From: Leptodontidium sp. MPI-SDFR-AT-0119
Lineage: Eukaryota; Ascomycota; Leotiomycetes; Helotiales; Leptodontidiaceae
Length of the DNA: 64,000 nt
Direction: 5' to 3'
Assembly: GCA_020726505.1 (NCBI GenBank)
Contig: JAHLEZ010000006.1
Coordinates: forward strand, 186,001-250,000
Shown: piece by piece, positions 1 through 13,384 of the stretch
Numbering within the stretch: position 1 is the stretch's first letter
Layout of the letters: each line of letters starts with the position of its first letter
Notes under the pieces: model-generated
The model's database searches: none
Told to the model about the DNA's origin: nothing
What the model saw: only the letters and a program-made list of their open reading frames with translations
Program-made: the position numbers and the translations under genes

Positions 1-126
1 CGATCATCAATTTGCTCTCGTCTCGCATGGAGTAGACTGTTCACTGACGCAGTGAGGCTGTAGACATCACCGCTCATCCGCCTCGAATAAACAACAACCT
101 CTAACCAAACCTCACAGTCCCTCGAA
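1..126. other. 5' flank of zinc-finger gene
   Basis: Pyrimidine- and A-rich leader sequence directly before the first ATG of the zinc-finger gene. The start has an A at -3 (CGAAATGTCG), a good fungal context. No other feature is seen. Confidence 0.4.
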
Positions 127-2193
127 ATGTCGTCGAGCCTCAGAGTTGATACCTCTATGGACTTCGAAAATGACTTCGAACAAGAGCAGCGAAGACAACA
201 CCTCCTGGCCAAGCGGGCCGAGATAGACGCCGAAAGAGCACAGCTCGAGGCCGAGCTTGCTTCTCTCCAACCTTCCACCTCCCAGTCCTCGCACCAACAC
301 CACCGGTCTCCCATCTACAAGCAAAGCCAACAGCGTCGAAGCAGCAATGTACCTCGAAGCATGTCCAGCAATGGAGTTCCTGCCATGTCTAGGCATCTCT
401 CCTCTGTAGGACATTCCTGCCATCCATACATACCCAGCTCTAATATCAAGTAGGACCGGACCGATATGTCACAGCGACCTAGAGCCCTCTCCCAACGGTC
501 AGCAACGTCGATGGGACGCACAAATTCAAGAGGAAACCCTTCACAACGAAGCAACGTACCATTCACCCAGAATGGAGCGATACCTCCTCCACTCAACTCC
601 GATCCCCATCCAGAGATCCCCGCCATCATGGACTGGGTATCCCAAGAACAGCCTTTGACCGCCTACACGTTCTCCCACCAACCGCCTCAGCTCCAGCTAT
701 CGATGCCTCAACGAAGCGGCTTAGAACAAGTTCCAGAACTCGACTCTGTGGGAGAAGATCCAGCCGACTTCATCATGCGAACAATGGGCACTGGCCTCTC
801 CCCCACATCTTCAGCAACTATCAATAATAATCATCGACTATCAACTAGCTCTTTCAACCTACAAACGCCTTCGACACCGACATCTGACTCGCTCACGACC
901 GCGACAACACTTACAAGCGACATGAGTCGGCAAAATAGTCTTTGCAACGGCCTTGAAAGTATGATGAAGTTCAATTCGAACAACTCTTTCTCCACTGATC
1001 CATACAACGATCAGTCAATGTTTGATCATGTTGCTCATTTTTCTTCTTCTCGTCATAGTCGTCGTTCTTCAGATGAGGAGCAGTCCCAGCTTCTTGTTGG
1101 TACTGGTGGTGCAAGTCACGAGTCTCAGTTTTCACATTCTTTTCAATTTCCATCTTCGAACTCATTTGGTGAGAAGATGGAAAAGTCTCAATCAGTTGAA
1201 AGTACTTCATCTACCTCTTCGTCATCATCGTCGTCACGAAATGTCGAGCGCTTGCGAGATCAGATTGCTGCAGGTCAATCTCGACCGCTCATGCCTAAGG
1301 GGGGTAGCGAAGGCATCTCGATGTCTCGAGATAATTCATCACATGCGATGACTCGAATTGAGTCGAAAGATGGTTTGCAAGACAAAGTTGCTATCTCGAA
1401 ACCCAGCTATCAACGACCGAAACACGATCGGGTGTATTGCAAACTTTGCGATAATCATCCCGACGGGTTTCGCGGCGAGCACGAACACCGTCGACATGTC
1501 GACCGAGAGCATAAGCTGTTGGTGAAAAAGTGGGTTTGCATCGAGCCAACAGACGGTGGCAACCACCCACTGCCTATCGTGCCATTCTCTCGATGCAAAG
1601 CATGCTCTCAGCAAAAGAAGAGGTACGGAGCATACTACAATGCGGCTGCACATCTTCGACGGGCCCACTTCAACCCCAAGACAAAGGGGAGAAGCAAGAG
1701 TCAGCAAAAGGTCGATGAAGCTGATAAGCGCGGTGGAAAGGCAGGTGGCGATGACCCACCTATGACTGAGTTGAAGAAGTATTGGATGAAGGAAGTGGAG
1801 GAGCGAGCCGATTACCTCACCGATGCCCAACAAGAAGAAGCCGACGAGTCTGAAGACGAAATTATTGACGCATCATTCGACGATCAGCCGTATCCTCAAC
1901 AGACGATGTCAAGCATCAACAACAACAACGCCTTCGACAACACGATCTTCGATGACACCATCGCGCACTACCCAGCAACTGACAACATCAACAACGACAT
2001 CTACAGCATGACAGGCATGCCACTCGACTTTTCTGATTCTAAGCAGCAGGTATGCATGGCTCAAACCATGTACCCTCTGTCAAACCAGAACGATTTCTCC
2101 TCTTTCTCTCCCACAATTTTCCAGAATGACCCTTCGGCATTCTCTGATCCTTTTGTTTCGTCCCAAAGCTATGATGGCTTTGCGTGGAACTAG
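127..2193 (+). CDS. Ser-rich C2H2-like zinc-finger protein, two exons
   Basis: Probable nuclear, DNA-binding regulator. Proposed exons are 127-405 and 454-2193 (672 aa). The 48-nt intron 406-453 starts GTAGGA, has CTAAT near the 3' end and ends TAG; that TAG is also an in-frame stop if the intron is kept, and the frame is the same on both sides. The N-terminus (about residues 15-50) is a charged predicted coiled coil. A long Ser/Thr/Gln/Asn-rich disordered stretch follows. Near residues 420-500 are two Cys/His modules: YCKLCDNHPDGFRGEHEH followed by HVDREH, then a CIEP...CKAC segment followed by YGAYYNAAAHLRRAHF. This two-part pattern is shared by many uncharacterised ascomycete proteins (I think the domain named DUF7896, from memory). 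The C-terminus is acidic and Asn/Asp-rich and could be an activation region. Targets are unknown. Confidence 0.75.
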
Positions 2194-3335
2194 TTGTCAC
2201 ATTGCGATCAGCCTAATGATCATTTCTATTTTATCTTCATGTACTAATCTCCTTTTCCCCCTCTCTTGCACATGGTATGGTAGTAAGGTGTCTATGATCT
2301 CTTCTTCTTTTTCTTCTGTCTATAATTTACGACCTATGTGTTAAGTAGAAACATCGATTGCATAACAATTCATCGAGTTGGGTCGATGAATTGAGGTGTT
2401 GGGGTTTGACGGTGTTTTTTGTATTTCTATTACATTTTCTCTTTTCTCGGGGTCTAGTTGAAATGAGCCATCATTCAGGGCTCACGGATATGATGTTATG
2501 AGAATATGATGTACGGTTACGGGTTATGATTGCTCTTGAGAGCTGCCCACAAGGTGTTCGTGGCATGAGGGTGCTGCAGACTTCGATCCATCGGTCAATA
2601 TTTTGATTGATTGATTGTTAGTTATGATATTATAGCAATGATATACAAACCTGATCAGAGACCACCGCTCTTGATTCTCTTTTTCAGAAAATTCATAGAA
2701 ATGTCACCTTTTATCGGGCGGCTCAGGTTTTTCCCATACTCCCAGCACCGTCGTTCCTCAGTCTGCTTGCTGCATGCGGGGTGAGTTGGCCATCAGGCTG
2801 TGCTTCCACGAAGAAAGCGCGGTTTGCCTTGGACGCCTCGTCATGGCCATTGGCTGTCAAGCGAGAATTTTCAGAAGGGGGTGAGACTCGATATGTATGT
2901 GGAGTTGGTGGAGGCTGTGGTATCTGTGACTTCCATGTGTTCTAGGTTACTTGATGTGACGGACCGGGCATAGCTTGGTCGGTGTGCTTCGGTCTCAACC
3001 TCAGCCTGATCCTTCTTCTTCTTTCAAACATTGTATTCTGAATTCGACGACATCTGTAGCAGGCAATCTTTCATCAGCAGCTTTTGATCGCGCTTCCTTC
3101 GACAACGAGTTTGTAGACGGCGGCCGAGAGGAGTGAACCAGATACCTGCGTCAATTGTAAGCTATACCTTCTCTCCCACGTTTGAACATTCCTGCAAGGC
3201 TATGGCGCTTGTCCACAAGTATCATCAAATCGGCAGATGACGTTTACTGAGATGTACAGTCAACCACAAAAATCATAAGATCTCAAGAGTGAGAGTTCAA
3301 CTGTTTGGAAATAGAGAGGTCCTCACACCACAAAC
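2194..3335. other. intergenic, 1.1 kb
   Basis: Holds the 3' flank of the zinc-finger gene and the 5' flank of the HET gene. The first half is T-rich with short ATTGATTGATTG runs near 2607-2617. I see no convincing gene, RNA or repeat. Confidence 0.4.
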
Positions 3336-5291
3336 ATGTCCGATACTCGCGATGGTCGCGATCGTGGAGCTTCTGGGGGGTGGAATTTGGGCCAAAAGGC
3401 ACCTCAGAGCAGCCAAAGTGCGACATCTACCCTCGCCCACTGGAAGAAAGGAAATAGAATTGGACAAGAGCATGACGACGCACTTGTCCCTTCCCCTGTT
3501 GTGCCCAGCCAGTGTCGCTACAAATACTCGCCACTCAGCGAAAATGAAATCAGACTTCTGACTCTTTTACCTGGACGATCACGCGACTCGGAGATTCGAG
3601 TAACTTTGGCCTCAGTCCTTTTTACCAGCGACACCACTCTTGATTTCGAAGCACTTTCGTATACATGGGGCTCGACTGAAAACAATGTCGATATCTTCGT
3701 TGGCGAAACTGGCAATGACACCTTGTCTATGACGAAGAATCTGGCGCAAGTATTACCCTACCTGAGGTATGCGGACAAGCCACGAGTTCTATGGATCGAT
3801 GCCATCAGTGTGAACCAGGAGGACCTAGACGAACGCAGCAACCAAGTGAGGCGGATGCCTGAGATCTATTCGAAGGCCACGAGAGTTGTGATCTGGCTTG
3901 GTCTGGAATCATTCGACAGCCGTATGTCGTTTGAATGTCTGAGACTGATGGCTTCAAAGTATCATGTCGATTGGGAGACTTATACTGTTGATCCAGTGAT
4001 AAAAAATGAGAGTTTATGGGCGATGCCACACGAGATAATGCCATTGTCCGAAGAGCAATACCGGTCGATTCTCAACCTTATAGATCGCAGTTGGTTCGAG
4101 CGCTTGTGGGTCTGGCAAGAGGCTCGTCTAGCGAATGAGACTTCTGTAGTCGTCTGCGGTAATGACGCCATTCCGTGGACGATTGTTTGCGAAGCTATGT
4201 TTTGCCTTTTGAGGAAGCCCCTTCCGCTATACTTTTTCTCCGCATTTGCTAAGCGCTTTGATACTATACAACATTTACTTATAAGGACTAGTCGAGTCGA
4301 TGGCTTCAGTCAACTCCTCAAACAAACGAAGTTCTGTAAATGCGCCGATCCACGCGACAAAGTATATGCCCTCCTAGGAATGCTCGGTGAGAAAGATCAG
4401 CTCGGTATTGAGCCAGACTATACCAAAAGCGTCGATGAGGTTTATAAAGACACAGCTTTGAGGCTTATATACAACACAGGATCCCTGGACGTGCTGCGTC
4501 ATATCGAGCTCAACGACTCGAATAAATTGCCTTCGTGGGTACCAGACTGGAAGACGCCTCGAGGGGCAACTTCTTTTGGAGTATGTAATGCCTCAGGCGC
4601 CTCTGCAGTTAACCTCGAGTACATCGCCGGTCCCGGTGACCTCCTAAAAGTCACTGGAAGATTTGTTTCTCGAATCGCCCAAGTAGAGCCTTTCTACATT
4701 GATAGATACCTTCTCAACATATCACATCTGCTTCCTCAGCTGCGGTTGATCGCCTCCAAGTTAGGTATTCTCGAAAATTGTTCAAAGAGTCGAAAATACA
4801 TTCCCGCTCTTTGTGAAATTCTCTGCTCAAACCAATTCAGCGATAGGTTCATGCCACCCAGGACAGACATGCTTGACTTCTTGGAGATGGAACAGGGGCT
4901 ACGAAAAATCCTTGAGTCGCAAGATGAAGCGGAAGGAATTGATGGAACTCGAGGCCTATTTTCCCACATGCGCGTGTATTGCTATGGTCGGTCTCTGTTA
5001 CTAACGGAAGATGGCTGTCTCGGACTTGCTCCGCAGGCTGTCAAGGCAGGAGATCTAGTAACGGTGCTTCTAGGTTGCGTCAGCAGCATGATACTACGAC
5101 CAGTTACTTCAGATCCCATGTGCCATTCCAAGCAGCGATACAAAGTCGTCGGCGAAGCATACTGCCATGGTATCATGCAAGGTGAAGCGATCCTGGGCCC
5201 ACTTCCAGGACTCTTTGACACCGTGTGGCAGTTCAATGACAACTCTAGAGGGTACGAGTTGGTATGCATGATCGCAAGACGGGACGGATAG
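3336..5291 (+). CDS. HET-domain protein (heterokaryon incompatibility family), C-terminal end shifted
   Basis: Single-exon reading frame of 651 aa. The HET domain (PF06985 type) covers roughly residues 100-265, with ALSYTWGS, LWIDAISVNQ, a QVRRMPEIYSKA segment and VIWLG, the usual conserved blocks. HET proteins take part in allorecognition and programmed cell death when incompatible hyphae fuse; some are partnered with NLRs. The middle part has the family pattern CADPRDKVYALLGML, and the end reaches the conserved segment CHGIMQGEAILGPLP. The frame then stops at 5291, about 70 residues before the usual family end; the missing end is encoded in another frame at about 5258-5482. Expression may therefore give a truncated protein, or there is an assembly error or unusual splicing. 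The start ATG at 3336 has A at -3. No partner gene is adjacent. Confidence 0.85.
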   Translation: MSDTRDGRDRGASGGWNLGQKAPQSSQSATSTLAHWKKGNRIGQEHDDALVPSPVVPSQCRYKYSPLSENEIRLLTLLPGRSRDSEIRVTLASVLFTSDTTLDFEALSYTWGSTENNVDIFVGETGNDTLSMTKNLAQVLPYLRYADKPRVLWIDAISVNQEDLDERSNQVRRMPEIYSKATRVVIWLGLESFDSRMSFECLRLMASKYHVDWETYTVDPVIKNESLWAMPHEIMPLSEEQYRSILNLIDRSWFERLWVWQEARLANETSVVVCGNDAIPWTIVCEAMFCLLRKPLPLYFFSAFAKRFDTIQHLLIRTSRVDGFSQLLKQTKFCKCADPRDKVYALLGMLGEKDQLGIEPDYTKSVDEVYKDTALRLIYNTGSLDVLRHIELNDSNKLPSWVPDWKTPRGATSFGVCNASGASAVNLEYIAGPGDLLKVTGRFVSRIAQVEPFYIDRYLLNISHLLPQLRLIASKLGILENCSKSRKYIPALCEILCSNQFSDRFMPPRTDMLDFLEMEQGLRKILESQDEAEGIDGTRGLFSHMRVYCYGRSLLLTEDGCLGLAPQAVKAGDLVTVLLGCVSSMILRPVTSDPMCHSKQRYKVVGEAYCHGIMQGEAILGPLPGLFDTVWQFNDNSRGYELVCMIARRDG

Positions 5292-5482
5292 AAATTGATG
5301 ATCCAAGACTAGGGGAATTACCTAAGCCATGGACTAGGACGCGAAAAGAGTGTGAGAAGGAGCGCATGCACCTCTTTTTCCTAAACGAGGAAACCGGGGA
5401 AGTGACGGAATTTGATCCAAGACTCAAGGCTGATGCTTTGAGGGCGAGGGGGGTCGAATTGGAAGTTTTTGATCTGATTTGA
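5258..5482 (+). pseudogene. out-of-frame C-terminal tail of the HET gene
   Basis: This frame (codons starting at 5264 and so on) reads RKTGRIEIDDPRLGELP, then a WW-like stretch LFFLNEETGEVTEFDPRL, then ALRARGVELEVFDLI before a stop. That is the normal C-terminal ending of many HET proteins, with two DPRL motifs. It is linked to the upstream frame by a net shift of -1, placed between about 5250 and 5264, so one base appears lost (or two gained). A 65-nt GTATGC...AAG intron at 5262-5326 would also restore the frame, but it would remove the first conserved DPRL segment, so I favour a frameshift. Confidence 0.7.
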
Positions 5483-6137
5483 TATGAAGATCTATTTAGA
5501 GGAAGTTCCGCTGCTACAGCAATCTGCATTAGTGTTTGGGTTTTCTGGTGATAGTGCTGAGAACTAGGAAAGAGCTGCTGCTGTCATGTTTACGTGACCC
5601 CTGAATGGCACTCGCTTATTTTGCTGCCTAAAGTAGCTATGGCACTTCCGTCGTGTAGATATGTAGGGATCTTGTCTCGAACTAAAATTAATTGCATTCG
5701 CATTTGTATTGAAAATTGCACTGGCGAATTTAATCATGTAAAAACGCTTGTCTGTGCTGTCGCGTTGGATTTATCAATAGGTAGGGTGACAGTGATTCCT
5801 TAAGACAGCATTACTGTTGGAAGGGGAAATTTTCAATTATGGTGCTCATTTTCGACTTAGAACGTGAGAACAACAAGGGTTAGAGAGGCAGTGTTTTGAC
5901 TAGGCCACAGCTGGTAGAAAGCAAATATGCAACTCAGAAAGTACAAGAAAGCGCAAGGTACGATTCCAAAATGGCAACTCCAACAACCACAGTCATAAGC
6001 AGGAGTTAGGGTGTCCCAGACCCAGATCCGTACTTCAGTAAATCATTACCCAGCATGCCATTTAAGCGAAGTCATAACCGCTGGAGCGAAACCTGACAGT
6101 AAGGTGCACGCCAACAACAAGGGTCGTACCACACGGC
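5483..6137. other. convergent intergenic region
   Basis: Lies between the 3' ends of the HET gene (plus) and the GMC oxidoreductase (minus). It is AT-rich with no supported gene; the only ORF (5594-5803) has no recognisable family features. Confidence 0.4.
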
Positions 6138-8385
<2,248 letters not shown>

Positions 8386-8393
8386 TTATATAG
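8386..8393 (-). promoter_or_regulatory. TATA-like box of the GMC gene
   Basis: On the minus strand this reads TATATAAG, about 80 nt upstream of the GMC start codon. Spacing and sequence fit a core TATA element of an inducible fungal gene. Transcription start data are lacking. Confidence 0.45.
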
Positions 8394-9715
8394 ATGGTGG
8401 AGGCAAGCTTAGGAGAGCCAACTGGATACTTCCGGAAAGTCAAACCCTGCTCAAGACTTGAAAGATCAACTAAAACATGCAGCCTGTCATACCTACATAA
8501 GGCACTGTACTATGACAGGTTGGTTCGGTTCATGTCCCATCCCAGATCTCGCTCAAGCCCAGAGGAGGGTGTCCACCCGTATCAACTGTATCATTCGCCA
8601 GATGCTCGCTAAAACATCATACACATCCCTTTTGCGTAAAAGCAGGTGTTGAGACATTCAAGAACTCATGCAACGGAGTTCCGTCTCGGAAGGTTATGAA
8701 CGTTCAGGGGATCCCCATTCGCTATAGTTAGGAGGCATGGACCTCAGCCCAAGCAAACATCGTCTTCAATAGGTAGGTTGTACAGCTCCCGCTTTACCCC
8801 GCTCTAGTTACACCTACCACCACATCTCTCAGCCCTGGAAAATCCGTGCAATGACAGTAGTACAGATCGTCCCAGAGCATGCAAACCCCTCAATGAGGCG
8901 TCAAAAGTCAATTCTGAGGCGCTTCAACCTCATGGAGGCGTCCACTTGGATATGAGAATGCCAGCCAAAGGCTCAGGACACTCAGACTGCAGCTGAGGGA
9001 ATCACCTGCTGTGGAGTGGAGAGACAAACGCCACTGAACGACTGGATCTAGGCTTCATCTCAAAGTCATTAGCACAAGCGTAAAGACAAATCCAAGCCTC
9101 CGCCATCGAGAAAGCAAGGAATAGCCCAATCGCCGCACCAACTCGGTGGTAAGACACAGCCCCGCCAAGGAGATGTCCCGCTAAGACTACTCTCGAGCAA
9201 TTTCCATATTCGAGAATCTCTGGCTTATACTAAAGCAAATCACTGAAGCTGACTGTGAGTTAATCTCAACTGCTGTTGATGAGGTTGGATGAAGTGGCGG
9301 GGAGAGTTCGACTGCCTAGAAGAGCGCTGTGGCTTTAAGGTTAGTGGCGTTTTGTCAGAGCATAAAGCCACTCTCTCCTGACAACCTTGAATGCGTTAGA
9401 CCGTTTCGAGAATCGACGGCAATAACACAAATACGGCCAACGTCAATTCAGGCGTTCAACGGCATCACTTTACTGCTTTGCGCCGTTGGGTTCGGATAAT
9501 TGGAAATCGTTAGATACCTCGACGTCCGACTAGACATCAATAACGGACATCGTTCCTTGCTTTCCATGGTTTTAGTGCTTTATATGGCCCTGGGAAAGTT
9601 ATCGGTACTCTTGAGGTCCAGTAGAATTATGGCTGCATGTACCTTTGTGACGGTCTGTCTACATCGTCGGCCATGACCTACCTACACTTACAACTTCAAG
9701 TATTCACAACATATC
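8394..9715. other. intergenic, 1.3 kb
   Basis: Upstream flank of the GMC gene and of the decayed MFS gene. No coding signal, repeat or RNA gene was recognised. Confidence 0.35.
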
Positions 9716-10890
9716 ATGGAGACGAGAGTCGACTCGACGAGTCGAAAAAGCTTCGAAGCACGCCATGGAATGAAGACAGCATCTGTAACGGCTCCATTGG
9801 TGTCTTTGCAGCATTCAAATGAAATGGGTAAGCTCCGCTTCTACTCCGGACTTAATGCTTCTGTCCATAAGCTGATGACCTCGCGGGAAACACCTACCCT
9901 GGAACATGGTCACATCACCGACATTTTACTCATTTTCCAACCGTCGAGCGACACAGACGACCCCCTCAACTGGAGCCGAACGAGGAAGGAATGCCATTTC
10001 TGGCTGCTCTAGGATCGGCCTTAGCCTTCCTTGCTCTTCACTGTATCTTACCCCAACCGGCCGCCATAAAGCTAGGACGAAGACCATTTTTCCTGCCTGG
10101 GATCCTGCTGGATCTCAGGCATATTGGCAAGGAATGACACCCATCCACACTCGCCATGCCAATCCGAAGTCTTAATTGTTTCCTGCGATATTTCCTTCCA
10201 TATCACTACCTTTTCCGCCATGGTATGGATTGGATTCACGGTAGGCACTTTGATCAAGAGACTTTTTCTCTTGTCAGTAGCTTCTGCGCCGTACAGCTTT
10301 AGCATCTCACCAGCGAGCTTACCTTGAATTTTATCTCTCATTAGCTTCAATATATTGAATGTTGCCAGTGGGTGATGCAAAAATTGCTGCATTCAACGAT
10401 GGCTTCCCAGTATAATTCGAGGTGAACCATTCCAGTGAATGGTTCATCTTGTATGGAGAGAAGCGTACCCATACCACCAGCAGGCTCGAGACTCGATTGT
10501 GATTCCTTTTTGTGGCCACCAGAATTTGTTTACAACAGCCGAACTGTTGATATTTGGAATTGGGGCCACAATATTTGTTCAGGTCAGATGAGCTTGGGAA
10601 TGAACCCATCGGTTTTGCAGTCAGATCCACCGAACATATTTTCCTTACTTACGCCATCAACTATTGTCCCAAAATTGTAGCAGAAAGCGTGGTTTTGATT
10701 GTGTTTTTGATGAATGTCATTCCTTTCGGATTCACAGTGAGTCCTCAGTTTCCCATTGTCCAGAATTGCTGACCACATTCCCAGGCCACAGATGAATAGA
10801 TAAGGCGGTATGGCAGTGAATTTCGTATTGGCTGCCGTATATTTCTTGTCTATGAGTTTCTATCTCTCGATTGCTAAAGAGCTTCAGACG
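9716..10890 (+). pseudogene. decayed MFS transporter
   Basis: Fragments of a major facilitator transporter remain in several frames on the plus strand. The first ORF (9716-10012) ends with ILLIFQPSSDTDDPLNWSRTRK, cut here to its key part DDPLNWSR, the typical fungal MFS lead into helix 1. About 10015-10135 in a shifted frame gives AIKLGRRPFFLPGILLDL, the loop between helices 2 and 3. At about 10635-10740 the sequence reads LTYAINYCPKIVAESVVL then FLMNVIPFGFT, resembling helices 10-11, followed by a GTGAGT...CCAG intron-like gap and a degraded last helix (MAVNFVLAAVYFLSMSF). Stops, frame changes and the absence of most helices show the gene is dead. Assignment to the fungal drug/hexose-like MFS families is by motif only. 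Confidence 0.6.
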
Positions 10891-11334
10891 TGAATCTCAA
10901 GAAGGGATCCATCCGCATCACCCAAAGCAAGGAGGTCAAAGTGTCTAAAACACAGCAGTACGTAGCTAAATATATCAATTGCATCGATAGTTTGTAATCA
11001 ATTCTCCTATCGACTTTCATCTTTCCCATCTCTGCAACTCGCCTTTGAGTGGATGTGAGGGTGCGGCTGACGAGGCTGCCGCCGAGTTTACGCCTCCGTA
11101 TTAAAATACGACGGCATCAGACCAATCGGCGAGATTTCACTTATTTCCAGCAGATTTATCACCGAGCCAGACGCCCTGTCGTGAATCATTGATTGGTTGC
11201 TGTGAATCCTTGGTTTTCTCGCTTCGGTTTGCTTGGGTCTTCCACAGTCTGTCGATACCTCCTTCCTAATCTTTCGACTCCAACTTTACCTTAAAAACCT
11301 TCATATCGCAAGTTTATCCACAGAATTACACAAA
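10891..11334. other. promoter region of the methyltransferase gene
   Basis: About 440 nt between the MFS remnant and the methyltransferase start. The sequence just before the ATG is typical leader (CACAAAATG). No further site could be defined. Confidence 0.35.
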
Positions 11335-12757
11335 ATGTCTTCAACTACTGAGGAAGAATTTGCTGCGAAGGTTGCGCACACAGTGGAGGATTCTCAAGAT
11401 GCTGCGAGAGAGGCGCTAGTTGTAAGTGTTGTGTTGGGGTGGTGAGGTTTGGCGTGGTTTACTGCTGATCACGCGATTGTCATCTAGGTTGATGACGAAC
11501 TCCAGGCTGAGACTGAGAGTGAGGCTGCTGTTGCGGAAGATGGGTAAGCAGCGTTTTGTACTGTCTTGCAGGCGTTATACTAACAGATAATAGTATCTTG
11601 GTAGAAGGATCTGCAGAGGGAAGTAAGTGTCATTCATATCCAGGTTCAAAAGCTAGGGCTAATCTCAAACGAAGCATACTTCCTACCAAACCATCAGGTA
11701 TGAAACCATCTCTCCATGAACAGTAAGCCTTCGCTGACAATTAACAGAGTGAACAAACCAGACTCAGTAAGTCACATCGAGTTCACCTCCAGGAAGTGAC
11801 TAACAATCTTGCCGCAGATCTCCAACATCAGATCTTCCTACTCTCTTTCAACGATAAGCTGGCTCTTGCTCCCATCTCCGAGAATGAAATTAAGCATGTC
11901 CTTGATATTGGAACTGGAAGTGGAATATGGCCTGTGGAGTTCGGTATGCCTTCCTCCCTTCCAAACGATATTCCAATCAAGTGACTGACCCGAACAACAG
12001 CCGAAAAGTATCCAAATACCCAAGTCCTCGGCTTTGACATTAGTCCTTGCGCTCCACCATTGTAAGGCTTTCATCACACATCCTCTGGCTCTCAAATGAT
12101 CTAATACCCCCAGCATCCCCTCAAACTGCACCTTCGAAGTCCACGACGCCGAAGCCGAATGGACCTTCCCCCAAAAGTTCGACTACATCCACGGCCGCGC
12201 CTTGATGTCATGTTTCCAATCACCCTTCTCCGTGATCCAATCCGCTTTCAATGCACTCTCGCCAGGCGGTTACTTCGAACTCCAAGACTGTGTTGCGCCA
12301 TGGCATTCTCTTGATAACACACTAGCAGGCAACACGCTCTGGAAATTCCACCAGATGACCATTGGTGCTGCAGCGAGTCTCGGTCGGGATGTCACGCAAG
12401 TGATTAAGTACAAGGCATTCTTCGAGCAGGCGGGCTTTGTAGATGTCAAGGAGGTGCACTATCAGTGGCCGTTAGGCAAGTGGGCGAAGGGTGAGAAGAT
12501 GAAGCGTGCTGGTGAGATGTTTAGGGAGGATATGGAGAGTGTGATGGGTGTTCTTGCTGAAAGACTACTGGTTCGAGGGGCGGGCATGGAGAAGGAGAAG
12601 GCAGATGAGATGGTGAAGGCTGTTAAGAGGGATTGTAGGGATGGGAGAGTGCATGCTTATATGCCTGGGTTAGTTTTGCGTGCTTTTTTCTGTTGGGGAT
12701 CGATCATATGCTGACTTCTGCGATAGAATCGTGGTTTATGGACGCAAACCGGAGTAG
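11335..12757 (+). CDS. LaeA-like SAM-dependent methyltransferase, nine exons
   Basis: Class I methyltransferase of the large fungal LaeA/UMTA-like group; substrate unknown. Proposed exons: 11335-11421, 11488-11543, 11594-11622, 11675-11697, 11748-11766, 11818-11943, 12001-12061, 12114-12668, 12727-12757 (328 aa). All eight introns are 50-66 nt and every junction keeps the frame. Short exons of 29, 23 and 19 nt together encode the conserved lead EGTYFLPN...QTRLNLQHQIF. The SAM-binding motif is VLDIGTGSGIW (residues 99-109), followed by the acidic strand end VLGFDIS, FEVHDAEAEW, FDYIHGRAL and a LSPGGYFELQD motif, all in family order. The N-terminal 60 residues are acidic, as usual. Family members range from global regulators to pathway enzymes; with the GMC gene and dead transporter nearby, a local metabolic role is plausible but unproven. 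Confidence 0.88.
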
Positions 12758-13021
12758 GCGGTCTCATTTACGAATTTGAGCTCGGGAGAGAGGAGACAGG
12801 AGACTTGCTTCACTTCCTTGTGGATGGAGTTCCTAGTATTATTGCTTTTCCTTCACTTCCTAGACGTTGCGAGCCTTGCTTTTGCGGTCTCCACTTTTCA
12901 GTGTACACACTTTCAAGCGAGCCTTTTAGTATCATTTTAGAAGAATAGCTTAGACTATGTCTCAGTCATTGTCTTCTTGAATTTTTGAGATGTACCGAAG
13001 TGCGAGCTTTACATTGCCAGC

Positions 13022-13384
13022 TCACTTACTCTGCCTTTTCTCTTCTTCGGCTATCGCCCATTTCACAGCCCTTCTCACCCCTTCATCAACATCCACCAAC
13101 GACTTATCTCCCGAACTCCTCTCTGCACTCCTAATATCTAACTAATACGGCAGTTCAAGTATCTCAAATCTCTCCTCATCCCCAGCATGGCGATCCAATA
13201 AATACACTCCGCAACCCCCAACCCCCAACCTAGCAATGACAAGCTCCATTGGCCAAACCCATCCACCCTCCCTCCCCGTTGCACGCCCAGCTCCATGTGA
13301 ACCACTGGGGAGCAGACAAGCTATACGTATCCCGGTGTCAGCATCGGAGGTAAGGTCGGGGTTGGAGTTTGCTTGTAGTACCAT
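13022..13384 (-). CDS. doubtful hypothetical gene or gene fragment with in-frame stop
   Basis: I do not recognise this product. From an ATG at 13384 the minus strand reads MVLQANSNPDLTSDAD..., then GWVWPMELVIARLGVGG, and stops at 13144-13142. The same frame continues beyond the stop to 13022 with a protein-like charged helix (VDVDEGVRRAVKWAIAEEEK). A 75-nt intron 13205-13131 (GTATTT...ATTAG) would remove the stop and keep the frame, although its branch site is poor. It could be the 3' part of a multi-exon gene whose upstream exons I could not place, since an acceptor-like CAAACAG lies just before FLSRDDT at about 13405. It may also be a pseudogene. Confidence 0.3.

Noticed and set aside
5262..5326. 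65-nt intron restoring the HET reading frame
   Set aside because: Signals are acceptable, but splicing would delete the conserved DPRL-containing segment that the frameshift explanation keeps. Left as the alternative.
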